Positions 1 to 12,800 of a stretch of 64,000 nt of DNA are shown piece after piece. Numbering within the stretch: position 1 is the stretch's first letter; each line of letters starts with the position of its first letter. The position numbers and the translations under genes are program-made. Origin of the DNA: Trochalopteron elliotii (Eukaryota; Chordata; Aves; Passeriformes; Leiothrichidae); the NCBI GenBank assembly GCA_024734555.1, contig JANPWX010000119.1:677374-741373 (forward strand), in the 5' to 3' direction. The notes beneath the pieces were generated by a model. That model saw nothing but the letters and a program-made list of their open reading frames with translations, was not told the DNA's origin and did no database searches.

Positions 1-3000
1 CTGGCAGCAGAGGGCACAAGGCCAGCCCTGGGGTTGTGGCCAGCTTTGAGGGGCTTCTCCACAGCCCAGGGACATGAGAACTATAAAGCAGCTTGTTATG
101 CTGGAACTGAAGCAGGGCAGTGACTGCTGTAATGTGCAAAGTACATTTCTGACCAAGGCTTGGAACTGCTCAGCAAGAACAGCCTCTGCTCCTCTGTCCC
201 AGGCTGCAGTGCCAGGCTCTGGGAGGTCTGCAACACTACCCCAAATCAGGGTAACCACCAGGAAATAATGCTCATGTAGATCTTAGAACCACACATAGCA
301 AGTGCAAGTGTGTTCTGATGGCTTAAAAACAAGCTGAGCTTTATATGAAATCAAATTATATAGTTGTAGCTCTGGTCTGTGACCCACCATGGCAGTGTGT
401 GTATGTTTAATGACCAAACAATTTACTTCACTTTTAAGATGCTTAAAATAGCAAAGTGGTAAGTCACAGCAACATTCTCCTTCAGGGGCTGGAAAAGGAA
501 CAGCACAGCATTACAACACCCTGCAGGGCTGTCTCTTCCTGTTTGCTGTGGCCACTTTGCCCAGTGGTTTACAGGAACTGAAAGAAGTCTCCTGCAAGCC
601 ATGGTGTAAATCAGGCCACAAGTACCCACTTCTGTAAAAGCAAGGACACCTGACTGGGAGCAGGCACACTCAAATGCTTGGATGCTTCTAGAATGCACAA
701 TTAAACAAGGCAGCAGTTTGAGTTGTTAGTTTTGGGATGTCTGAAAGGATTCTCCACAGCCAGCCTCCTTTATTGAGGTATCTCTTTTCTCAGCTGACAG
801 CCAATAAGAGTGAAAAATTACTGTGCAAATTATCTCAATTAGTTACGAGTTTGGAAGGCTTTAAGACCATACTCTTTCCTAGGTTCAGGTCAAGGCAGTA
901 CAAGGTTCTGTTCCTGTGCTGACACCAGTTACATTGGCTCAAATCACCATCACTGATCAGAGAGGCTCTGTCCAGTTACAAGGTTTGCAAAATTAGACAC
1001 TCCAAGGCAAATGCAGGAAGATGTGGTCTGTTCCAGAAGCACAGTACATGGTTTAAGTCTGTCTTAAGGACTCTTGCATTAGACATCTGGTGTTCAACTC
1101 TCTCATAATCAACTATATGATACAAACCCCATCACTAAAGTAATTTTCAGTTTCTGTGTAACAGCATTTTGGGCCAGGTGAAGCACCACTGTATTTTCTC
1201 AAACTATCACAACTGCTTTTATTTCATGGGTGGATAAAACTAATAATGAGTATTCTTCCCTAATATACAAATACATGAGTTAATAACATGCTACAGACAA
1301 CTGTATTAATCCTTTTGCATTTCTTTTGCCCTACTAGAAAAACATTGCTCAAAACAAAAAGGCTTTATTGCCTTGAGCTGCATCTTGGGTGAATATGCAT
1401 GATTAATGATTCATTAACTCATGATTTCTTGCTCAATGAAACTCTAGCAAAAGTACTATTGCATGTAGATCTAGCCATGTGCTTAGATAAACTCTAACAG
1501 TGAAAGGCAGCTGGCACAAACTGAGTGGATCATACTCTATAACCTTTTATGCTCATCTGCTTGCACAGCAGATATTAAACTATAATATCTAGTCTAAATC
1601 TGCAACTATGTGCTCCCCAATTTTTCCACCTAAACTTTATTCCTTTAGGAACACTTAAGGGAGTGACTCCAAGAGTTCTGATCAAACAATGTAACTCACT
1701 CTAAGCTGCCTTTGTAGCACAAGGCAGTTTCTGACCATGAAACTCCCACGTGTGGTTTAATCCAAATCAGTGCATGTGTGCACATGCACTCTTGGCAACT
1801 TAAAGGAGGCTGAAGTAAAGAGCAATTTAGTAGATGTGGTTCTCACCATCTGTCAAATCAGCCTTATGGTATGGTGAGAAGTTATGGCTCTTTAAGTTCA
1901 GGAACTGACAGTCTGCTTCTGCCTGCAGTTTTGTGAGTTCCAGTGTCCCTTTTGGTGGTAGTGGATTAACTCCAGGTGCTCCTTTGTTACCCTCAAGCAG
2001 GCACGGAAGTGTTGGCACATCAAATTCTGAACAGGCCTTGACAAGGCAACCTGAATACAGGCCAGAGCAGCTGGAAACAGCACTCTGATATCATAAATGG
2101 TTTTCACTCTAAGAATAGACAGCTTGCATATTCATGAGGCTGGTTTATGAACATGGCTGTCCAATTTCCAAAGGCTTCCTGCTCCAAGCAAGGGACACGA
2201 CAGGGCTGGGCAGGAAGGAGCACAGGTGCCTTCCAGGGAGCTGCTGGAGCACAGGAAGGAATGTTGCCACCTTCCAGTGTGGACCCAGATATACCACTGA
2301 TGGTACACAGCTGAAAAGTATCTCTGAGGTTTTTGGCAATGGTCTCTCTCAACTCCTGTTCTCTGCAGAGTAAACACTGACTTTGGTCCTTTGCCCCTTC
2401 CTGCCAGACTGTAAAGGAGTCTGTCCTTGCTAGCTGTGCTGGAGAGCACAAGGCAAGGATGGGTTTGTGAGCTGTAACTGAAAGCCAGGGGCACTGATGT
2501 AGAAGGGAACATTATGAAGACTATCAGATGCACAGGAAGCTATTTCTCTTCAGAAGCTTTGGGCAATATCCTGCTCAGCAGACTGCCTGCAACTCTGTAC
2601 TTTTTATGCTTCCTGTAACATCCTGACCAATAAAAATCTGTTGTATACATAACTAACAGAATTACTTGCTAAATCTGAACAGGAGGTGGGAAAATAACTC
2701 ATCCTCCTGTATACATTATTTCTTGGGAGGTGACTTGGTACCAGGTCCCCATTTCCCAATTTGTAACTGAAGCAGAACAGAAAATGGGTATTAGTGGCAG
2801 CAGTGTAGTATGTGTGCAGTGTCACTTCCACTTGTATTGGCTCTGCTCATGGTGCAGCAAGGTCTAAGTGAATTTTCTTCTTTAAATGAGTATGTTATTT
2901 TGTTGAAGGGATGTTAAAATAATTGCCTTCCTCTGGCAGGGACTGTGGTTTCCTGTTATGCAGTTTAACTGCTGGGTCAACACCTACTCTAATCTGTGGT

Positions 3001-4334
3001 AGGTACATACATTTAATGATGTAAAATTCTGCAGCAGCACATTCTGATAGGTGCTCTACATTGCTTCAAATATAACAATGGAAGTGGATGAGTTTGCACA
3101 GAGAAGGTTCTGAGCTCCAACAGCTATTTTCCTTTCATGCAACCAATTCAAAAGAAAGTAACTGACAAGTGTGACAACAAGCTGTGAAAGCATTCCAGCC
3201 TTCCCTGAGACTCTAAACCAGTGTCCAGGCAATGCAGAGTTGTATGTGGGGATATTTCTCCAAGGGAGGCTTGTTCAATAGCTAAATACAATTTACTGTT
3301 CTCCTTCAAACTTTTGTCTGCTGAACAAAGTTTTAAAGTTGCTGAAGTAATTTCTTGAAGAAATTATGAAATTCTATACTCAATAAATCTGGTCCTGAAA
3401 GGTTACCTTCTGCTTGCCCTCAAAATCAGAGTGTGTGAAGATGGTGGATGAAGTTTTGCATTGAACCAATGTGCAAAAGTAAAGCGTGTCTCTGCAGGCA
3501 TAACTACTCTCCAGCTCTCTGGTAAGAGCAGCAGTACCAGTCCCCTGCAGTCAAACCTTTTATTGTGAGAAGGACCACCTCAGCATCCCCCACTGAGGGG
3601 ATTTCTGCAGGGAATAAACAGCCAGCCAGCCCAAGAGACTGACTGTGAACAAGCTGAGGAAGCTTGTCCCAAGGACATGGAAAACAAACACTACTGAAGT
3701 TCACTCTTGTTCTGAGTCTTTCTGTACTCTCCATGAGATACCTCCATATGTGAGGGGATATGTGCCACCATTGGGGCACAGAGGTCAGAAAGTATTGCTT
3801 TTTCTATGAGTAAAAACACGTGAGAACTCCTGGCTGTGGAAGTACTGAAGAAAAGATGAAGTCTGCCTAGGCAGACCCACAAAGTGGGGGACTGCACAGG
3901 GAAAGGAAACAGGAAAGCTCAACTGAAACTGCATCATGGAGAATATTTACACAATGAGGCAATTTTGGACAGAAGAAAAACAGAATCATACCTTGCTGTA
4001 TACAGCCAGCTTCCTCATAGGCCTTTGCTTAGCACTCTACCAAAACCCATGTTTTTGCTTAAATAGTTGCCTACTTACACAGCAAGACATCTTGGAGAAT
4101 CCTGGCCTTCTGGCTTTCATGGAATAGTATTTGTATTCTCTAAACAATCACTTGTGAGGAGCCTTTCTAACTGCTATAGCAAGGCACCTGCTAATGCTGT
4201 GCCCTGAATGTATCTGCTGCATGAGGAGAGCAGGCACTTGCTGCTGACAAATAAAAACCACAAAGAGGGGTCAGCTTAGCCTACAATGCCTTCAGGGTGA
4301 GATTAAGTTGCTTAACACCAAAAGTGGCATTTAC
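1..4334. other. LYSMD2 intron 2 and 3' flank, no exon recognised
   Basis: This stretch lies downstream of LYSMD2 exon 2 on the transcribed (minus) strand. The gene still needs a short last coding exon, which in vertebrate relatives ends in a conserved tail of about a dozen residues containing SPYA and LYHS. I looked for that tail on the minus strand and did not find a convincing copy, so the exon probably lies beyond base 1. The DNA is ordinary AT-rich sequence. Several overlapping open frames at about 1827-2530 are short and share no recognisable protein. Confidence 0.5.
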
Positions 4335-4672
4335 CTGACATTGTCATCTTTTAGTTTCCTGGCTGCTTGTTTGGATAACTTAATCTGCAAGTCCAATCTC
4401 TGTAGGAAATCTTTGGCAGATAATTCTTCTGGTGCAGTGGGCTGATTGTCAGGCTCTTGAGGACTGGGAGAAGAACTGCTTTCTTCCTGAACTGCCACTC
4501 GTCCCTCATCACAAGAAGGGGAGCTGTCAACAGTTTCATTCTCAGGAGACTCCAGTGAATTGAGTCCATTGAACAGCAATGGTTTCTCTGATATAACCGG
4601 AATATTCAGGGTTTTCCTCAGAAATATACAGTCATTAGTGAACAGCTTATTTGCCCTCTTTATTTGTTCCAT
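4335..4672 (-). CDS. LYSMD2: LYSMD2 coding exon 2
   Basis: This 338-bp exon encodes the second half of the LysM domain and most of the C-terminal part of LysM and peptidoglycan-binding domain-containing protein 2. It opens after a TTTTTCAG acceptor with MEQIKRANKLFTNDC and continues through TLNIPVISEKPLLFNGLNS. An acidic, serine- and proline-rich linker follows (SSSSPSPQEPDNQP), then a predicted helical segment with DFLQRLDLQIKLSKQAARKL. It ends AG|GTAAAT inside an arginine codon (phase 2), so a further exon is required. The match to the vertebrate LYSMD2 family as I remember it is close over the whole exon. The biochemical role of the family is poorly defined: it has a single LysM domain and is not known to be an enzyme. 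LYSMD1 is the nearest paralogue, but the ISEKPLLFNGLNS segment favours LYSMD2. Confidence 0.93.
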
Positions 4673-7600
4673 CTGAAAAAGATAGAAAAAATGTAAGTTA
4701 TTAGGCTTTAGCAAAGTATAAAGCAGTAACTTTCTGAAGCAGTATACAACCTTTAGTTAAAATCAATCTATACTTTCTCTGCAGCAGCAATTATTTCAGG
4801 AAAGAACTTGTTTGCATTCAAAGTGATTTCAGAGTGCATGTTCTGTTTCAGCCTTGCTAACATCCTAGCTTTATGTGCACAGTCCTGCATTTTCCAAAGT
4901 CTTGCACTACCTAAAGATGTTTTCCTTGAACAATCTTGCAGCCTCTATGCAGGCTCACAGGAGCAGCCTGCCAAAGAACAAAAATTCTGTCACAAAAGTA
5001 CTGCTGATTTGGATTTATATTAGAACAAGGCTCAGAACTGCTAGCAGCTCCTGTATGTGAACTCTCTGGTAAAAGTGATGCAGAATCCAAACAAGGAGGA
5101 TAAAGCCACTGTGAAGATTCAACCTGTTGAATGGCTGTTGATGGCTCAAATGGTGAAATGCTTGGATTCAATGATCCCATTTAAAAACTGAAGAGCTAAT
5201 ATCCAGCGTTACAAGTAAGAGAAGATCACTACTCTTCCAGCTCCTAAAGCCTGGAAACCATTTTTAGTAAGGCTCAAGGAGTATAAGGGTGCAAGTTCTC
5301 TCCCAAGCTGAGCACCATCTGAAGGGCATAAAGGAAGCTTTACCTGACTCAGTCATGAGACTTCTAATGGCCCCAGTGTAAATGTCAACTGTTAAAATCT
5401 CTATAGGTTGTCTGTCTTGATGGGTATAAAAAAGTTTAAAATACTAGCTGGAGCTTTTCTGTAAAGATACAATACAGAAGCTGAAAGCTGAGATCCTACT
5501 GCAGGGGAGTTGGAAGGTGATGCTTCAATAGCTGATAAATAATGCACTGCACTGCTATTCTCTCTCCTATTTCACTGTAACTCTACCTCTGGTTATTTCT
5601 CCCTAAAATACCAGTTCATAGCATTTGGAAGTCTGTACCTCTGCACTGAGCAATAATGAAAAGGAAAGTACTTGATTCTAAAAAGAACAACCTGAACAGG
5701 TTACTTTGTATGTGCAACTCCCACAACTCAGTGTGACTCTGTACATTCAGAGGTGTATGGAGAGCAGGATTTAACAAGAGTTTTCTTCTTTTAGTGCTAG
5801 AAAGACTGAAGTAATGCCCATTAGCTACAAATCTATCACAGTGAAAGAGCAAAAGCTTCAGCACATGCTTAATATTTTAACTGAAGCTGTAAACTGGTGC
5901 TGAACTAATTAATCAAAACTACTTCTACTGACAGTGAAATATAGTCCTCATCCTTCTCCCCTCAAAAGGGACACAGCACTTGGACTGAACCATAAATTGG
6001 CTGAACCATAAACGTGAAATCCCAGTGTTAATTTACTCAAAAGGAAAATACAACAAATGCAAGTTGTAAAGATTAATAGACAGTATCCAGGGGAGGGGGT
6101 GAAGGGCAGAGGATGAGGCCAAACAAACCACAATGATTCCTCTCCCCCAGCATGGTATTTTTATCTGTCTTGAACTCTCTATGCCAAATCATGCAAAGGC
6201 AGGCACTGGACAGGATGCCTCTGGCTAAAAAGCAACTCCCAGTGAGGAAAACCACAGGGGAAACTTCTAAAACCACTAATACTGGAGGCAATGGCAGCCA
6301 AAGATAATTCTGATGTTCCCATTACAACTTTCACTTCCAGCCAAGAATACACGATGCAGGAAACAAACAGAAGGACTCTTTAGGAGAAGTCAGTCCTTGT
6401 CATTGTGTGAACACACAACAGTCTGCATTTTGCTAAAAGCAAATGTGCTTGCACACATTCCTCCCCTGGGCTGAAACCCATTAAAACAGAAACACAATGG
6501 CTGATTTTGCTGAATTTGTCATTGCTCTGAGGGGCATTTCATGTCAGTCTAACCTCTCTCAACTGCAGTCCATAATGATGCAGCTCTGGCTTCTTAAGCA
6601 GAACACATATTAAATCAAATAACCAATGAGATGTTGGGGAAAAGGCTCAAAATACATATTTTACATCATTAGCACAGCAAAAGCTTATCAAACTCACATT
6701 ATAAACAAAGTTTATGGTTGACAACTTAGAGCTGCTTGTACAGGTTTGATTCACAACTTCACTTCAGCTGAAAGGGAGATGTAAATTGCTTAGAAATGCC
6801 TTTTTTCTAGAAAACTACTATTTTAGTGATTTGTTTGTATTTTTCACTTACTGGAGTGGGCAAACACACTTCTGAAGAAGAGTAACATGGCTAAAACATT
6901 TAAGCCAGAGACTTTGTATGGAAAGTCCTGCAAAAAACAAGCAAAAAAAAAAATCTAACATCCAGTGAGCTGCTCTGCCCTCTTAGTGAGCAAAAGTTTA
7001 ATGGACCAGTGTCATTAACCCTGCTGCCAACAAGAATCACTCAGAAGTGGTGTAATCCTTCAGAAGAGAAGAGAAATACTTTCAATCTTTTTCCCAATGA
7101 AGGCTGAATGCTGTTGAAGGTGATGGAAGGCTTTGGTAGATCTTGCAGACCAAGAGAAGGAAAAGAAGCCACTCCAGTCAGAACCTAACAGTTTGGGACT
7201 ACACTGTAGCTCTTCTAGAAAGTGCCCAACTGGAAGATGCTGTTTGCAGCTGATGTCAAAGTGACAGTGACTGTACCAGTGCCACGCTCATCAGCTGCTC
7301 AGCCTTGAGCAATTTTCCTGTGCTGGGACTCCAGCAGCTGCACATGGGAATGTGGGCCCCACAAAAGTGGGAGTGAGGCAGGGTAGTGAGTTCTGCTCCA
7401 TCTGAATAGTGGTAGAAGGGCCTGCTGGTAGACTTTATTGGACTCTGCATGTCCCATGCTGGCATAAACCTTTCAGCTTTTTTTACAGAAATAAACTTTC
7501 TTTCTCCCTAGAAAGTGAGCAGAAAAGCAGCAACACTTTCAAATCAGTAGTATGTGTGCCTCACCTCTGGGCTGGCAGGCAGACCACAACGGAAGAACGT

Positions 7601-8248
7601 TTAGCCCTGAAGCTACTGGAAAAAAATCTTGTTGTCACAGCCTGTGCGTCGAGCTCAAAATAATGCTGCTTCTCAGGGTAAGTTTAATTACACTGATTTT
7701 CTTTTTTGACCTGAAGTGAGTGCAGTGGTGAACGGGTGTGTGAGTACAGGTTTATTGGGGGAGCAGGAGTGTGTCCTTTCCCCAGGTGCCCAGCCCATGT
7801 CAGTCCCGGGCAGTGCCAGCTCCAGCCCTTTGCCACCAGCGCCGCGTGCTGAACCCCCGGGCAGGCCCTAACTCCTGACTGTCAGTATTTTAAATACTGA
7901 AACTAAAACTAACACCGTGCCCACACCGTTTCTTGCCCGCTGTGTGTAGGAAATGCCCTATGTGGGACAACTTCTTTCTGTCATCCCGCGGCACTGGGCC
8001 CAGGAACTGTCCCTGCTGTCCGGGGTACTGGCGCCAGGCCGTGCCTGCCCACGGGGGCTGTGGCTGCCCCATCCCTGCAGGTGTCCAAGGCCAGGATGGA
8101 TGGAGCTCTGAGCAACCTGGGATAGCGGAAGGTGTCCCTTCCCAGCAAGGCATGTGGAACTGGATGATCTTTAAGGTCTCTTCCAACCCAGGCCAGCCTC
8201 CAGCTCTAAGCGCCGCTCCCGGCCCCGCCGGCGGTGCTGCTCCCTTAC
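4673..8248 (-). other. LYSMD2: LYSMD2 intron 1
   Basis: The intron runs from the GTAAGG donor beside base 8248 to the TTTTTCAG acceptor at 4673. Most of it is unremarkable AT-rich DNA in which I see no further exon. The part nearest exon 1 (about 7790-8248) becomes GC-rich and contains a CR1 fragment. Confidence 0.75.
8075..8203 (+). mobile_element. CR1 LINE 3'-end fragment in LYSMD2 intron 1
   Basis: The text around 'caacctgggatagcggaagg', followed by 'ggatgatctttaaggtct' and 'cttccaaccc', matches the 3' end of avian CR1 retrotransposons in plus orientation. It is diverged and 5'-truncated, as most CR1 copies are. It ends only about 40 bp from the LYSMD2 exon 1 donor. Confidence 0.8.
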
Positions 8249-8382
8249 CGTGACGCCGTACTTGAGGGCGATGCCCTGCAGCGTGTCCCCGGCGCTCAGC
8301 CGGTGCTCCACGTAGCGCTCGGCCAGCGGCGCGGCCACGCTCGCCGTGCTGCCGTACGAGCGGGCCTTGGTATTGATCCGGC
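8205..8382. promoter_or_regulatory. CpG-rich promoter-proximal block of LYSMD2
   Basis: Sequence here is dense in CpG (gcgccgc, cggccccgccggcgg, gctcggccagcggcgcgg), while the rest of the window is CpG-poor. It covers the first coding exon of LYSMD2 and continues into the gap. I infer a CpG-island promoter whose core is missing from the assembly. Confidence 0.55.
8249..8382 (-). CDS. LYSMD2: LYSMD2 coding exon 1, 5' part lost in gap
   Basis: The exon encodes the N-terminal region and first half of the LysM domain of LYSMD2. The readable part begins at the gap edge with RINTKARSYGSTASV, continues APLAERYVEHRLSAGDTLQG, and ends IALKYGVT at a GTAAGG donor in phase 0. That joins in frame to MEQIKRANKLF of exon 2, giving a complete LysM fold core (GDTLQGIALKYGVT-MEQIKRANKLF). 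Roughly the first 40 residues, including the start codon, must lie in the assembly gap, judging by the usual family length. The surrounding sequence is CpG-rich, consistent with a promoter-proximal first exon. Confidence 0.93.
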
Positions 8383-8767
8383 NNNNNNNNNNNNNNNNNN
8401 NNNNNNNNNNNNNNNNNNNNNNNNNNNNNNNNNNNNNNNNNNNNNNNNNNNNNNNNNNNNNNNNNNNNNNNNNNNNNNNNNNNNNNNNNNNNNNNNNNNN
8501 NNNNNNNNNNNNNNNNNNNNNNNNNNNNNNNNNNNNNNNNNNNNNNNNNNNNNNNNNNNNNNNNNNNNNNNNNNNNNNNNNNNNNNNNNNNNNNNNNNNN
8601 NNNNNNNNNNNNNNNNNNNNNNNNNNNNNNNNNNNNNNNNNNNNNNNNNNNNNNNNNNNNNNNNNNNNNNNNNNNNNNNNNNNNNNNNNNNNNNNNNNNN
8701 NNNNNNNNNNNNNNNNNNNNNNNNNNNNNNNNNNNNNNNNNNNNNNNNNNNNNNNNNNNNNNNNNNN
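8383..8767. other. assembly gap of 385 N
   Basis: An unbroken run of N occupies 385 positions. It falls in a GC-rich first exon and promoter, a common place for dropout in bird assemblies, and hides the LYSMD2 start codon and probably its transcription start. The size may be an estimate. Confidence 0.99.
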
Positions 8768-9020
8768 GAGCGCCCTGCACAGGGCCGGGTGTGCGGCCCT
8801 CATTGCTCTGTCACCGCTGATGGAGGAGCCGGCACTGGGTGCCCCTGGCTGGGGAGACTCCAGCGCCTTTGCCAGCTGCTGGCTCGGTAGTGCGGTCCGT
8901 CGGAGTGTAAAATGGAGTGACTTCGGGCAGAAGTGCACAAATGTGAAAGTTTCATTATGCCAGATTTATTGAAACGTTTAGGCATGAGAAAATTTATTCG
9001 AGAAAAGTAACTTGTGTCTT
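8768..9020. other. LYSMD2 upstream flank
   Basis: The first 130 bases after the gap are still moderately GC-rich and carry a few CpGs, then composition returns to AT-rich. This may contain LYSMD2 5' UTR or upstream promoter. I see no coding exon on either strand. Confidence 0.4.
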
Positions 9021-9024
9021 AGAA

Positions 9025-9265
9025 GCATAGAATCCCTGGAATGGTTCGGGTTGGAAGGGCCTTAAAGATCATCTAGTTCCAGCACCCTGCCATGGGCAAT
9101 CATACTTTCCACTGGATCACGTTGATCAAAGCCCCAGCCAGCCTGGCCTTGAACACCTGCAAGGATGGAGCACCCACAATTTACCTGGGAATCTGTTCCA
9201 GTGCCTCACTACCCTCACAGTAAAAAATGATTTTCTAGTATCTAATCAAAACCTACCCCCTTATA
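9025..9265 (-). mobile_element. CR1 LINE 3' end
   Basis: In reverse orientation this reads as a CR1 3' end: a degenerate 'agaagcatagaatc' terminal repeat, then 'ggttggaagggccttaaaga', 'catctagttccagcaccc', 'ggccttgaacacctgcaagg', 'ttccagtgcctcactaccct'. It shows clear divergence from the family and no target-site duplication that I can recognise. Confidence 0.9.
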
Positions 9266-9549
9266 ATTTGAACCCATTCCCCATTGTCTTGTTACTACAT
9301 GCTCTTGGCAGATAGTCTTGCCCCATCTTCCTTGTGAGTTCCCTTGAGGTGTTGGAATATGATGGTATATTAAAATTAATTGTAGTCACAATTGAGTACT
9401 TCTCACGGAGAAACCTGACAGTGGGCTTGGAAAGCTGATCCATTATTGCTGAACTGGAGCTTTCTAACAAAAACTGTATGTCACATATAGATGGTGCACA
9501 TGGGTGCATCCTGTACAGACATAATATGTACCAAAACACCAAGATGTGT

Positions 9550-9650
9550 CCAGAGCAGCCTGCCCTAGGTGCCTGTGCTGGAGAAGGGCTGTTGGAAAAG
9601 ATGCCTCTCAAAGGCCACTTCCAACCTCAGCCAGGCTAGGATTCTTTCAG
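9550..9650 (+). mobile_element. short CR1-like fragment
   Basis: The text 'ggccacttccaacctcagcc' followed by 'aggattctttcagtg' resembles the extreme 3' end of CR1 in plus orientation, facing the preceding minus-oriented copy. It is short and diverged, so the call is tentative. Confidence 0.5.
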
Positions 9651-9780
9651 TGTGGGGTAATTTTTTTTCCTGAAAAGTCCTAGAAAGATAGATCTCTATC
9701 TTAAACCTAAGCAAAAAAGTCATGCATGTCATAACCTCAGCACTCCTCAGTCCAATATGTATTCACACAAGTATTTGGGG

Positions 9781-9885
9781 GAAAAAACAAACCAAACCAA
9801 ACCAATGAAAAAACCCCAAAACGAACAACCAACCAACCAAACAAACAAAAAACCAAAACCCCCACCCACAACAACAGCAACAAGA
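9781..9885 (+). repeat. A/C-rich low-complexity tract
   Basis: The tract is made almost only of A and C, with runs of (CCAA)n, (AAAC)n and 'cccccaccc'. It could be a decayed tetranucleotide microsatellite. The reverse complement resembles the (TTGG)n tract at 42931. Confidence 0.85.
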
Positions 9886-12800
9886 AGCATCAACTGACAT
9901 AATACCTAGTTGTAGTTTTCAGATTATGTTCAGTGGTTGTCATGGAGTCTCTTTAAGGAATACAGTGCTAAAATCAAGACAGATATAACAAATGTTAATC
10001 TGGCCATGAGTTTCCAGATTAAGTTAGGAAAATGCAAAACTTGCCCTGCAAGACTCACAAATTGCTGATAAGGATTGACACATCAACACCTCACCATCAC
10101 ATGAGAGGCCAGTGTGACAATTCTGAACAGAGGGACTGTAGGCAATGCATGGACAGACCAGAGCAGTACAAGAGACTATAAACTGATGGCAAGAAAAGGT
10201 TCAGTTTAATTTTTTTGCAGTCTACAATATATTTGGGAAGTTGGAGGCTCTGCTAGGGATGTCCAGTTGAGTTTATACCAGCGAGAGAAAGTGAGCACCA
10301 GATTGTGACATCTCAGTGTTTTCAAGTCCTTGTGAAACAACTTGATCTGCAGAACTGCATCAGCACTTCAGCCATGACCCACCTAGCAAGGAGCTGAACT
10401 GCAGGTCAGCATTTATTAAAAATGTCTACTGTGTGTGCAGTGTGGAGCCACAGATCAGCTTCAGCCTCTTCAGGCTGATTAATGGGAGTTACAAACATCT
10501 GGATGCCTGCCTAGAGCTGGAATTACTCAGACCAGTTATTTCAGCTAAAATGGCTTTTAGTAAAGGGGAGCTGCAATTCAAGAAAATGGAAATGTTGTTT
10601 AACATTAGTGATACAATGAGCTGAACATGAAATATCAATTAGTTTGGAAATGTGCTTGACAAGTACACGAATATTAGACAATATTATTCCCTCTAATGTT
10701 ATCTTAAACTGTAATTGTATGGAAAGTGTGTGCAATACACTTTAAATCAGCTGTCACGACTCTGAGAACAGCAGAAGCATTCCTTGCAGAAGTATAAAGA
10801 CACCACAGATATTTTAATATTGAAAACTTTATTTTAGTAATAAACCTTTTCAAGGGTAGATGAAGTTTTTTTTCTTCTGGACTTGATGGATTGTCCTTTC
10901 TTTGTGTCAGCAATTTGTGGAAATGTTTGTTTCTTATCTCAAAATCCATATTATAGCCAGAGGAACATTTGAATCTGGGATGTTGCCAAGATACTTGATC
11001 TGATTAGCTGACTGCCTTTTTTTCTACATGAAATGAATACCCTCTAAACCAAAAACTGAGTTAGAAATTTGAGAAAGAGCTTCAGTTAAGCAACCCGTTT
11101 TTACCTGTATCTTCTGATTTGCATTCAAAGTTACAGAAGAAACTAGAAGTGTCTTGCTAATGACACTTCATTTTTAAAAATTGTGTCTGACCCCAGACAA
11201 GTGGAGGTCCTCTAGCAGGCAGAAAGAGGGAAGGGTTACCTACCCCTCAAGGTGTGACCATTCAGTGTCAGGACACCAAACTTGCCACATTAGAAATAGT
11301 CCCTTCTATAGCCTTGGGATTCTCAGCTCCCCAGTTCTCCCTCCTGATCTCTGAATCAGCAGCTTATGATGTCCACTGGTATTTGCTGATGGGAGGGGCT
11401 ACATGGCAATTAATTTGAATTTACTGTCTGATCATGACCTTCTCTGTTCAGGGAGCCTCAGGGCACTACTGACTCCACTTCCTTTCCCCTTGTTCTCATC
11501 TGTCTTTGCTGTTTCCTTATTCCTGCCTCTGTGATCTCTTTCCCCACAGCAGCTCCCAGTTTCAAGGAGCTGTACTTGTCCAAACCCATTTTCTTACTCA
11601 CTGAGATCACATATCTGAGGACTGGACTCGACACTCATCAGACTAACGTGGGATAGAGGAATTCACTCCTCAGAGTCATTGTCCCAAGGGTGGCTGCAGG
11701 CATTGCTACATCTATTACTCATTTCACCTTTGGGAGGTTATTGCTGCAACTGTGGCAGCTAGAAACTCACTTTTAGAAATGAAAGGATTCATTTCATAAA
11801 GCTCAGCCGAGATAAGTGGAGTGTCTTCCAATCTAAGGCTTACTTAGAGCTGAGTCTGAAAAAGGTGAAGTCCCTTTCTGCATTTTTTTTCCTCAGGGAC
11901 ATGTTCAGACCTGGATAATGTTAGTTTTGCATTCTTACTTAAAATCTTTGGACAGGAATTGGTTAATGCCAGAAAACATATGTTTCAATATTTACTCATG
12001 CAGCAGTAGTTAATGGCAGTTCTAGTGAATCATTAAGTCAGGGAACTTGCTGCCTCTTCTGTCGTTCTGAATTTCTGAGGGTGAGGGTTTTCTTTTTAGT
12101 AATGCTTCATGATGAATCTTCTAAATAACCAACTGTATTTAAGTCTATTAACTTCCAGTTAATATTGGATATCTAGCTGCCATTTTGTCATTGAAAACCA
12201 TTCATATCTGGATCAGTAAGTGCACAGTGATCGTGATTTATTTTAAATATTATATGGGTCAGCAGACTACAGTCAGCAATCTTCTAAAACAGAAACCAGT
12301 ATCAACTCAGTCTAGTTAAGGTGGCCATGTAATTTAATGGCAAAGCAAGTAGAGAAGAGAGTGCCTTCTGGCTAATTAATCACTCTCTTAGTGGTCAGCT
12401 ATTCATCACCTACTTCGCCAGTAAAGAAGCTCAAGGTTGCTTGGTAAAGGATAAAAGGAAACTGAGCATTTCCTAACTTTGATGTTTATGATGATGCAAG
12501 CCAGGAACATTACCATTTATAATAGTTGCACTGATGTAGGACAGAGAACAATGAAAAGCCTTATCCTTGTGGGCTATTTGTGTGGGCAGATTTGCACTAA
12601 TTAGGACAGTACTGAGGAAAAGAAGGCTGCCCTCTGGTAATGAGTCTCAAGCTAAACCATCCACCTCTGCTCGTGTTGCAACCTCTGACAAAAAAAAAGA
12701 TGTAATGTAGGACAAAGATCAGAGACAAATCCTGCCTTTAAAGAATAATAGCCTTGGGTTCTTCAATTAATTGCAGCAAGAGAGAGGGTCTTGCATGAAT

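Noticed and set aside
1827..2107. Overlapping minus-strand frames as an exon of a neighbour such as SCG3
   Set aside because: No recognisable family text and no clear splice borders.
2104..2451. Frame ending EYASCLFLE as the missing last LYSMD2 exon
   Set aside because: The ending loosely resembles the conserved tail, but there is no acceptor in the needed phase and the residues before it do not match. The exon more likely lies outside the window.
7890..8972. Long frames spanning the N gap on both strands
   Set aside because: Most of their length is unknown bases translated as X. Only the 8249-8382 minus segment has family support.
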